Below, piece after piece: positions 1-11,100 of a stretch of DNA of 64,000 nt. Under the pieces are notes generated by a model that was not told where the DNA came from, ran no database searches, and saw only the letters and a list, made by a program, of their open reading frames with translations. The first letter of the stretch is position 1. The number at the start of each line of letters is the position of its first letter. The stretch comes from Nipponacmea schrenckii (Eukaryota; Mollusca; Gastropoda; Lottiidae), in assembly GCA_030562195.1 (NCBI GenBank), contig JAUJPP010000005.1, positions 38,117,106-38,181,105 on the forward strand, given 5' to 3'. Position numbers and translations under genes: made by a program.

Positions 1-439
1 ACTATTATTTTTTGACATTATCATTTATAGTATGATTTTAATATAATTCAAAACCAGACAGAATCTGGTAGATTGAAAATAATCCGTAGGACTAGGAGTA
101 GGCAAAATGTCAATAGTAAAACTGGCTTATTGATTCTTTGACTAACTTTACTTAGCTATAGATGATCTTTCGATCCAGATGAGCTAGCTAGAGAGGAAAC
201 AAAATCAGAAATCAATGCAGAATAACATTGTCTGTGCCAGCACTTTCTCACTCCAGTTTCTGGCAGGCTTGATTTTTGCTTTCTACCAAGACCAGGTAGT
301 TTCAACCTACTTCCATCTCAGACATTGTGCAGTAGGCCTAGTAGCAGTAGGATTATGCTAACAATATCAACTCTTCTATATAACCAGGCAACAATTTTCT
401 ATCCTAAGTTGTGAGAGGTGGTAAGAAGAATACCTCAAG
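1..439 (+). promoter_or_regulatory. 5' flank of the IHO1-like gene
   Basis: Non-coding sequence upstream of the first recognised start codon. I see no open frame of note and no clear TATA box at a sensible distance. The promoter and any 5' untranslated exon presumably lie here, but no specific site can be supported. Confidence 0.35.
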
Positions 440-3400
440 ATGTCCCAATTAAGTGGTAATCAGATGTTTAGGAAATTAAATGATCTGATGAGAAATGTTG
501 TACCTGGTAAAGATCTGACATCCTCAGATAGTTATTTGTAAGTTAGTTTTTCTATTGCCAAGTGTAGCCTAATAAAAGACTTATTTTCAGAAAATTAAAT
601 GGGTAATCGGTTATCAATTTGGTTAAGATTATATGATACAAAGATGGACACTATTTGGAAGTTGTCCACAACAGAAAAGATCTTAAAGAAAATGGATTAA
701 AAACACAGAACTAAATGTTACTGTATGAGTTATGATAAACAAGATATCTAAAGATTTGTTTAAATGATAATAGTATAAATTGTGAACAGACTAACAGAGG
801 GAAAAAAGGAGGGGAAATTATTTGTTAGCACATTGTCTGTGGCTTATACTGTGTACATCATGTCCATCCCTGAACCTAAATTGATTTAAAACATACATAT
901 TTTTCTTTTAATTTTTAGACGAGATGGCCATGACTCAGCTTTTGAATCAACACAACAAATGAATTCTCAGATGAACAATTCTCAATATGAATTTTCTCAG
1001 ATTAATTCTCAGGATCTTTTCACACAGCAATATTCCAGTGGCTCTCAATCAGAGGTAAGTAGGCTCACAATAAGTTTTGGCATCTTAATTACCAAATATC
1101 AAATGTAAAAGAATGATGGGAATGTGAAATCTATGATGCCAAGTCCAGTGAATTTCTCTAAAGAGAAGCTATTTAATGTCAGTTCTCACCCTCTACCATC
1201 TAAACCTAACTAAAGTGGATAAGCTTATTTAATGTGACTAATTATAGGCAGCTCAGATAATTATGCCCTTGTTATAAAAAATTCTTCATAAGACTTTGTA
1301 CATGTACTTTGAAATAATTTATTTTAGATATCTATGCCGGCTATGAGCCTACCTAACAGAAGACCCTCTATGTATGATAAATGGATGAGTAAAGGGCCAT
1401 CAGTATCTATGTATAAAGGTCCTGTGAGTTCTACTGATTCCAAACCTAGCTCCTGTCCTTCAAAACCACATCCAGTTCCTTCTAAACCTGATATTAATCA
1501 ACAATTTCAACTCAATAAGAACAAAGCTAAAGAAAGAGATGAAAGGTTGGCTTATGAATTATTTCAATTAAGGGGAGATAATTTGATGTGAATGTGAAAT
1601 ATCTATAGATGTATTGAACATTTAGTTTACCAATTTGTGCATTGAAATTTGTAAATTTTCAGTCTTCAGATGACATTAGAAATTGCAAAAAAATGCAATG
1701 CCAAGTTGCAAACATTTGATGTGTCAAGGGAAATAACCCAGTTCCATAATTTTGCTTTCAGAGATCTACTACAACAAGTTGCTACAGTTGTTCAGGAATG
1801 TAGCAAAGAGGTAAGAATTGATATTTCACACATTTTTTTTTAATAAAATCAAGGTAGGAAAATAAATGATATATTTTGGTTGATATTTTGATGTGATTTT
1901 GTTTGTGATCAATTTGCTTGTCAAGTAATTGATGTTTTCTCTACATTTGATGTACTGAGCACTATTATAGCAGTGGTATTTCTATATAGCTCTACAATTG
2001 ATGTACTGAGCACTATTATAGCAGTGGTATTTCTATATAGCTCTACAATTGATGTACTGAGCACTATTTTAACAGTGGTATTTCTTTATAGCTCTACAAT
2101 TGAAGTATTGAGCACTATTTTAACAGTGGTATTTCTATATAGCTCTACAATTGATGTATTGAGCACTATTTTAACAGTGGTATTTCTATATAGCTCTACA
2201 ATTGATGTACTGAGCACTATTATAACAGTGGTATTTCTATATAGCTCTACAATTGATGTACTGAGTACTATTATAACAGTGGTATTTCTATATAGCTCTA
2301 CAATTGAAGTACTGAACACTGTTATAACAGTGGTATTTCTATATAGCTCTACAATTGATGTACTGAGTACTATTTTAACAGTGAAGATTATTTGTTATTG
2401 TATATGTTATTTTAAATGTTTATTTTAAACTATCATGATTATAAATATATAATGGTTTGATATCTGCTGCAAGTTGCCTATAGTTTTAAATGATTGATTT
2501 TATTTCAGATAAAATCTAGTGTGAATACTATGAAAGAAAAGATACAGCATACTAATGATTTATCGAGTGACAGGATACAGGATACTATTTCTACTTGTGA
2601 GTATTATAATCTTTAATCTACAGTAATTATTAAGGATAAATACGGACATTAATTAACAGCTAATTAAATTAAATACAACTTACATATTTATTATTATAAG
2701 AATACTTTTGTTTATTTTAATATATCTATAATGTAAATGTAGATTTTGTTTAAATATTGTTTAGTTTTATCTGAACTCTGCCAGCAACAAGATAGAATAT
2801 TAACAGCTGTTAAAGAAAAAGAAAATAGAATGTTAAGATTAAATCAGTTGGAGAAAGAAATGGCAACAGTAAGTCGAATTTGATAACTAGTATATGTTGA
2901 TAATGCTGCTTGTAATTTCAATGTAGAATAGGAAGAAATATAAGCACCTACACACAAAATACAAATTTTAAAGCTACTTTTCATAGGATCTTATCTTACC
3001 CCTAAGATATTCAAGATAAATTGCTAAAATTAAAATTTCATATTGTCATTAAAGAAAGATGCCACAATATCTCAACTAGAGAAACAATTGGCAGACAGAA
3101 TAGAAAATAACAATGAATCTATGATCAAAACATTAAAGAAAGAAATAAAAGAGCCAACCCTAGCTCTAGATAAGAAAGTTAATCAAGTTTTAGAATGGAT
3201 GAATGAAGAGACAGAGACCTCAAATCAGCAAATAACAGAATACAAACAACAAACTGAAATTCAGAAAAAAATTAATTTAGAATCTCGACAAAAACAGCAG
3301 AAACATATCAAAGACACAGAATTAAGGTACATTTTTCAGTCTTGAGTTCTAAGATTGAAACAATTTATGAACACTTCTGTAGAAAATGGGCTGAATGTGA

Positions 3401-6400
3401 GACAGGACCATGTCCTCGTGTATTGGGCCTAATTCTAACCCATGTAAAATAAAGAGTTTATTATTATTATTAATAAGGTAAGGTCACAACTATAGAGATT
3501 GCCTTCTTGAAAACATTTGGAAGCTGAGTAATAACACCTAGTACCTATATTGTATAAGTCAATGTATACGTTGGAAGGGGGTGCCATAACTTTAAATTCA
3601 TAAGAAATCTGAAATAAATATATTCTACGATTACTGTTATTGTTTTTGCTCTTCATGGTGTCATAAAATGATTCAATCTCATCTTAACCAGGAATTCTCA
3701 CCATTCAAAGTTATCATGAGTATGGAAATCTTCAGTGAGGAATACCACTTGAGATCTTAAAATTAAGAATAAAACTGATTTTGTGAACATAAACAGGAGT
3801 ATGTGTAGTATATTGTACCTGTTTTCTCTATTCAGAATTTTGGAAGAATTGAATGTGATGAAACAAGACCTAAAATACCGTGAAGAAAATTGGCAGAAAC
3901 AATGTATAGCTCAACTTCACCATGTTCAGGATGGGCAGTTCAGAAATTTGCAGAAACAACTGATAAATGTCTTAGAGAGAAACAGGAATAAAGGTTCTGG
4001 AAATAGTAACAGTGCTGGTACCACTCTGCAGGCTGAAGTTATTGAAGATATTTTTAAGAGTCAGTGGCAATGTGTAGAGATATTCTTAGAAAGTCAATTT
4101 AACAGACAGATTGATATTCAAGAGCAACAGTTGGATAGACTACTAGAAAAGTTTACAGAAACTCAAGAAAAATCTGTCGTTTTACCTCAAAAGGAACCAG
4201 ATTTTCGATTATCATTGCCTTACTTTGAAGAACATTTCAGTAAATATCATTCTGATGTTAAGAAACAAATTGAAGATTTACACCAGAATCATCAATCGGA
4301 AATACGAAGAATTGAAGAAGAGCTTAAACAGCAGAAATTAGCCAAAGAAAAAGAAGAGATCCCGAAATCAACAAGATTAACAAGTGTACAAATAGTTCCA
4401 AGTTTGCAGACAGAAATATATGGTAAAAATTATTTAGGTGGATCTAAAGAAACCAGTAATTCTGCATTTGATAGAGCCAAGACTATTAACCCACCACCAA
4501 GACAGTATCCAAAACCCAGTGGTTATATTCTACCTCCAACAAGACATTCCCCATTCTCATCTTATGGTCCCCTGAATTCTCGAACCCTCTTCTCTAAATC
4601 CCATCCCTCACCAATAGCTGCTGTTCTTCCTCAGCGTCAGGAGATTAGTAAATCTTTGACTCAAAGTGTTTCAGTACCTTCTAATCCTGAACCACTTCAT
4701 GACATACCATCTGAAGATGAAGAATCACAGACTGAACTTTTGGAAGATTTTGTTGAAACTGAAGAAGAAGAAGAGAAAGCTAAGGAAGAAATCATAAAAC
4801 CAATTGAAAAAAAGACTCAAGTTAAGAAGGGAAAAAAAAGAAAAAAAAGAAAAGGTTCTTTCACTCGTAAAAAAGCCAAAACTACCACAAAGAATGGTAC
4901 CACCAGAAAATCAATAATAGAAAGAGAGCTTGGAATTACAGAAGTGAGGGAAGAGTGGCAGAGGCCTAGAGCATTAAGAAGTTCTACAAAAAAATCTTTT
5001 AAAGATGACCAAATAACAGAAATGCCAATTAAAGAAAATCGTATGTCAAATGTTGTTCACTCTGCCATCACAAGTTCAAGTTCTGATAAGAACATTCCTA
5101 ACAGTTATCATACCAGAAACACTATCAGTCAACCAGAGTCTCTTCCTAAACCGAACCCAGCTATAGTGAGTCAGACCAAACCAACATATAATCAGGGTAA
5201 ATCAGTGTATGAATTTCAAGATGACTCCCAACCGACATCCTTCAGTTTCAGAAATCCTCGACCAAAAACATATGACCGCCAACTTCTAAATAATGGCAAA
5301 CCTAAACAATTGTAAGTCAAGTTCGAAATATTCATACCTCCACTACTCATTTGAATATTATTAAAGATTCCTTTTGAAATATGACAGTGATTGCATGGTT
5401 GTCAGTGAAAAAAAGTTGTGCCAATCTCATATTTTGTTGTATATTTATCATATTTGTATTTTTCAGAAGTGAAAATAACAGAATGGCTGTCCATAACTCT
5501 CCTACTCGAAGGGTAAATATGATATCCATATACATGAACCATTGAAAACACATTTCAATTTACTTTTCTAACTTGTATCATGAATATCTTGTTTAATAAC
5601 ATTCCACCATAAGATTGATCTTGTATTTTATAGAGTATATGTACCTATGGAACAAGTAGAGAATCATCACCATCCATGTCCCTAACAGAAGTGGTTATTA
5701 GGAGAAAAATAAAATGTGATAACAAGAAAACACCTGATTTACGTAACTTCAATCATGCTCAATCTTACAATTATGGTAAATATATGATTAATCCTTGTAA
5801 GACATTTAGAAGTATCACTGCACATTAAAGACAACAATTATTATGGATGGACTTCTATTTATTCCTATTATTACTCATCACATTACCTGTAGGAGTAATG
5901 AAACTGTATAAATAGAAGTCTGTATCAGCAATAATTGTTGTCTCTTAGATTTATGATTAGTATGACTATCAATTCATTTAATGCCTGCATTTGTTTTCCT
6001 GGTAGAAGGCACTTTAACATCTCAAAGTTAAGGCCATGGATGTAAGCTAAGTTCTATGCCTATGTAGACAAAACAGAATTAAATTAAACCTTATACAGTT
6101 CATGGTTTTTAATTTGAATGATACTTCAATTAATATTGTAAATATATTTATTTGGTCTTTTCTAGAACAATGTTCACAAGTTAGTAGAAGAGGTATATTA
6201 GGCTCCAGTCCTACTTTAGATATATTCTCTAAACCATCACGGGAACAGCAGGAGGATACTGAGGTAGGTATAGAACAATGGGATTGTAGGTAAGAATTAT
6301 GACAAAAGATTTGGGTGGGAACGAGACACATACTATATACAATCAGCCTGTTTGTTTTCGTGTTCTTCAACAAGAGAGATACTCACTGCAATTCATATAA

Positions 6401-6679
6401 GGACTTAGAAGTGACATCATAAAATGCTCAATTTAGTGGAATTGCAGAAACCATGCAGGTCTGAATGCAAATTGATCCAAGATGATCCTTTCTTTGACAC
6501 CTTAACAATACGTTTTAATAGTTGTTCATCACTTTCAGGAACCAAATATCTACCAAGCACCAACAAGAAATGTAACTGAGAAGCATGGAGCATCAGATTC
6601 TAACTATGTTGAGATAACAGAATCTATTCGTAGGAGAACACAAAAAAGATATTTTCAGTTTCAAAATTATGAAGAGTGA
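440..6679 (+). CDS. IHO1: IHO1/CCDC36-like coiled-coil protein (probable meiotic DSB factor)
   Basis: Twelve coding exons: 440-537, 919-1054, 1328-1587, 1663-1810, 2509-2596, 2765-2868, 3055-3326, 3836-5311, 5467-5512, 5634-5775, 6166-6263, 6539-6679. They total 3,009 nt (1,002 residues), all phases agree, and the stop is TGA. Order along the protein: an N-terminal tail rich in SQ/TQ, a Ser/Pro-rich linker, a long coiled coil (exons 4-8, roughly residues 170-500), a very basic stretch of KKGKKRKKRKG type near 4830-4890, and a disordered Ser/Pro C-terminus. The coiled-coil core holds QQQDRILTAVKEKENRM, which resembles vertebrate IHO1 NDLVFEAVQDKGN in the same architectural position. IHO1 (Mer2 family) binds HORMAD1 and organises the REC114-MEI4 machinery that makes meiotic double-strand breaks. 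Outside the core there is little similarity and the protein is much longer than the human one, so the family call is moderate. Another coiled-coil meiotic or centrosomal protein remains possible. Confidence 0.5.
1948..2385 (+). repeat. 51-bp tandem repeat, about 8.6 copies, intronic
   Basis: Copies begin at 1948, 1999, 2050, 2101, 2152, 2203, 2254, 2305 and 2356 (partial), with only a few substitutions each. It lies in the intron between IHO1-like exons 1663-1810 and 2509-2596. Because 51 is a multiple of three, it leaves long open frames on both strands, which I read as artefacts of the period and not as genes. Confidence 0.95.
3385..3478 (+). repeat. Dispersed repeat C with (TTA)n tail, copy 1
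   Basis: About 90 bp inside an IHO1-like intron that recurs with few differences at 25885-25970. Both copies contain CCATGTAAAATAAAGAG and end in a TTA/TTATTA microsatellite. A short unit ending in a simple repeat is typical of a SINE or LINE 3' end. The family is not identified. Confidence 0.7.
5830..5942. mobile_element. Foldback MITE-like element, 113 bp
   Basis: The termini GACAACAATTATT and AATAATTGTTGTC are perfect inverted complements. Inner segments around ACTTCTATTTA and TAAATAGAAGT also pair, so most of the element folds into one hairpin. It sits in the intron between IHO1-like exons 5634-5775 and 6166-6263. No transposase is encoded. Confidence 0.7.
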
Positions 6680-8193
6680 TAAAACATACATGTATATTTT
6701 GTTGTTCATAAAGGTATTTCTACAATCTCTTGCCATGCTTACAAAGCTTTAAGATGCTGTAGACATGACTAATGTCCTGACTTAGTTATTATTACAGCTA
6801 TCTGTTAGGTTTATTCAATGTTATATAAGTATTATTATGTACAGTTATTTGTTAGTGCTGCTATGATATCTGTGATATGTTTATTTTTTGATTGTTAATT
6901 ATTAGGAATATGAAATATATTGAATTTGACTGAAAATTGTTTTAAAATGACTACATTGCTACTGAACCTTTTTGCATATTTACCAACTTCATCGCTTCAC
7001 AGCAACATGGGAAAACAAAATTCAGGTAATTCTAATGGATCTTTAATAAACCATCAAAATAGATAAATATTTTCAATTAAGGGATATACAGTAATCACAG
7101 TAAGGGATGTTTAAATGATATACAACATTCTGGCCAGTGAAAGAATCTACCGATGATAATACAGGGTTTATCAAATGTGAGCAACTAACATCAAAAGCTA
7201 CAACAAAACCAATAGAGAAACCAAAATATAGAACAGCAATTCTATAAATCATTGTGCATTGTTGATTATAAAGGACTAACAAATTGATATTTATTACAAC
7301 GGGACTAGATCAGAGGTACTGAGAAAAGTAACAAATAATATTTACTTGCAAACATTAAATTTGTATTGAGTGGTTTAATGATGAAGCTACAAGGGACTTA
7401 ATTGAAGTACAAGAGGCTATTTGAAAAAAATAAACTAAAATATGAAAAATTACTTATCAATTTACATAAGGAAAAGTAAGATATTTTCACACATAATGCA
7501 AAAGTGATTTTCACTCTTTTGAAATTGCTTTGAGTTGGAATTAACAAAAACCAATTCTACGATATAAATAGAGTAATTTGTTTTGGAAAGATTACATGAT
7601 GTTCCGTTTGGTTGTTGTCCATGTTGAACATTTAAATTACTGGTTCTAAATAAGTCTGTAAAATAGACTTATTAGAGTAAAACCTTATTCAGCATATCAC
7701 ATTTTTAGCACATGTTGGTATTTAACTAAGGATACCAATAAAGTATCATATTCTAATATGCTTTACAATTTATATATGTTAAGATAATTCACACATCATC
7801 ATTATACTTTATATACAATAAATTTCTTGAATTCTACTATGTACATAAGAAATCAGCTTAGCATTAGCTACTAAACAACACATCCTTACCGTTTCCTTTG
7901 AGAATAAGGTGGCTTAATGAAAAGGAGAACATTGAAAATTGACCCTAGTATACCGGTAATCAAATGGGGAGTTGAACTCAGTTTAAATTCAATAAATGTA
8001 TTGAAGTAGGAGTAATTGGCACATTTTAGAACAATTAAAATAAAAATTGTTATCGATATTTTTTTAAATACAGAAAAGTAACAGGATTCAGTAAATATGG
8101 ATACACGTACAACATAAATCTGACAAAATAAAATATGCATGACTATAAGATATATATAAATTAAACTAAGGATAAAACCATATAGAAAGACAT
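6680..8193. other. Tail-to-tail intergenic region, IHO1-like / GTSE1
   Basis: This holds the 3' untranslated regions of two convergent genes. A canonical AATAAA at 7045-7050 (+) is a plausible polyadenylation signal for the IHO1-like gene. No convincing coding sequence is seen; short open frames here lack splice sites, domains and a good start context. Confidence 0.5.
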
Positions 8194-11100
8194 TTAGTTT
8201 TTTGTCAAACGTTTTGTGCAGTGTAAGGCTTGGTCTTGTGGGTCCATTTTTTTACGAACTAAAGGTGACCATCTTGAAGGCTTTTTAACAGGAATATCTG
8301 GTGTATTCTGTACCAATTTCTTTCTGGGCTGAAAATCATAAACATTATGTTAAAAGATTAAGAAAAGAAAGAAACAACTATATTTTACAAGGATAAAATT
8401 TCACAAGTCCACCGTAACAAGGATCCTTTCTACCAGCTGGTCCTTGGCCAAACCTCTTGGCATTGATCTTTCCTGGATTATCTGTACCCATTTACAGCTG
8501 GGTGGACTGGAATTGTCAGTGATGATGACTTATTCCGATTGATATATCCGAGCAAATGACGTCATGACATAAAGAACCAACGCTCTAACCGCTGTGCTAT
8601 AGAACCCACAAAAAATGTACCAATCAAGAAAATATTTGGGGGTTTTATGTCCTACTCTTCTGCACCACCATCAGTACAATGTCATAAGCCTATTCTTTTT
8701 GCTATTTCAAACTGTCAAGGGATCTTTAATGTGCACAGCCTATAGCTATTGTCCCATCAGAATGACTATGTGCTTTTCCATGTTGGTCCCTAATATAAAA
8801 TTTAGCTATATATGTATGACAATCTTACCTTCAATACACTAGGAGATTCTCTCTGTAATAAAAACAATAAATAACATAAAACTTTATCAACATTACATAT
8901 ATAATGTTAAACAAGGACATAGAACAATACTCTCAATTTAGATAATTGACAAACAATACTTAAAAACAAGTCTCATTCAACTATTATAACATAATAAAGT
9001 GCACCGTTGCTTGCACCACATGCTTTATAAATTTTAGCTGAATGGTCAAATCATTTTCTTAACCCTTTCTCTATGGAAAATCTTAATTCTTTAAATGTTT
9101 GAAAGAACTAACCACTGAACCTTTGACTGGAAGTTTTTTTATTGTATCTGTTTCAAAGACTGGTGAATCATTAGCATCACTAATAGAAGCACCAAGCCAG
9201 GATGTTACACTAGAGTTAATGCTACTATTACTACTACGGCAAGATAGAGGGCTGGAATAATAGGTTAGTAAAGTAGATTAGCATGCTGAAGTTGGCTTTG
9301 TTCCTTAAATTATCTCAGGATAAAGTATGGTATATGGAATAATCGTTAGATAATTTGAGAAACAGGGACTACAGGAGTAAAAGATTATAGTAGGCTTTAA
9401 ATTGTCTGATAAAACTTCAATTTCAGTCAACACTCGGGTTTGACTTCTTCAATAAGAGCTGTATCGGTTTGAAAAGCAAATGATATTCTTCTAATATCAA
9501 GTAGTAAATAAGATATTATTTAAGGAGCAAGCATTGAAATATCTGAGCAGATATAGTTTTTAATATAGTAAAGGCATGGTCCATTAAACATATAAGTGAA
9601 AAGCTCAATGATGATCTTCAACAAATTTGAAATTTCTCAAGGGTTCTTGTAGATTTGGCATTTGGAAATATATTTTTAAGAACTTATGATTATCAAGGAA
9701 CATGATACTAAGAGAAAGGATGCAAAGAGTATGTTTAGTTTTTGTACACCAGTTGAAAGATTTCAATTTGAAAACCATCATTGTGTGAGGGTTCAAATAT
9801 CACAATGGCATGCTCAACCCTTGACTTCTCATACTTACTACTAATGACAAGGATCTTCTACTAATAAATATACAAAAGTTGAAACAACAATAAGAGTGAA
9901 AGCTGTTATCTTATCAGCTCTTAAAAACAGGGAACATGTTTGCAGTTCTGTGCTTTCTTGCATCTACCCATCTTAATAGTATACCTTGTCTTAGCATGAA
10001 CATAAAATTTTAATCTTTTAGAATGGTCAATATAAGAATATATTCATCAGTGAACTTACCTGGTTTCATAAAGTAACAGAATCCCTTAATATCTGGCTCT
10101 TTTTGGCCAAGTTTAAAATTTTCAAATTTTATGTTCATTCTAAGACGCAGTATCCCTTTAAACTATGTTTGACTACATATGTAAATATATACACTGATGC
10201 TTAAAAACTTGAATAGATTGATGACATTTAAGTTTGTTTCTTAAAACTAGATTATAAACCTACCTGGCTGGTACTGAGCTAGTTGAACTAGGTCTAGATT
10301 TAGATGGTGTTGGAAGTAAGGAATGACGTTTACGAGTTGATGTAGGGGTGCTCTCAGTAACAGAACCTGAAGATCCTGTTGAGCCAAGGGAGCTGAAATA
10401 TAGAAACAGTAAACACATAATAAGGGAAATTTCGCTTCAGAAAATGCATTTCATCAACGTAGAACAACACAACACATAGGTGGAAACTTAGTTGATGAAT
10501 CTTCAAGTATATCTATGCTAAAACTCAGTTTGGTTTCATTGACAACTGCAGAATTATAATGAAGCTTACCTTGATTTACCCATACTGCCCATAGTTGATG
10601 ACAAACGTTTGGGTTTAACAGATTTATCTTGTTTCACTGGTGTGATCACTGGAGCCGAAACAGTCTCTACAAAAACGATACAGGCTTAAGATAATAACAC
10701 TATATACATTGTATGTAGGTATTAATATTTGTGACTCAAGCTATCTCAAAATGACTAAAATATTTACATTTCAATGCTTTACTACAGACCACAATCAAAA
10801 TAAAAAAATTACGAAGAGTTATAAGCATTTCAAGGGCAGAAAAAAAAATAATATAAAAATTAGAAAGATAATCATAAGTTTTTGACCTACTTGGTTTGCG
10901 CTCTTGAAAAGACCTATTTTGAATTCCACTTGGTTTGGAAGCAGCCAAAGCTTTTATTGGTCCATTCAAGGACCTGCGAGTATCACTTTGGGAAACTTTC
11001 TGTAGAACTGGTTTCATCAATCCACCAAGTTTAGTCAAAGGTCCTTTAACATTCGTCTTAGAAGCTGAGGCTACTCTAGACTTGATTATTGGTTGTCCTA

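Noticed and set aside
1973..2428. 151-codon open frame of repeated VVFLYSSTIDVLST units
   Set aside because: It is an intronic 51-bp minisatellite whose period is a multiple of three; no splice sites place it in the IHO1-like transcript.
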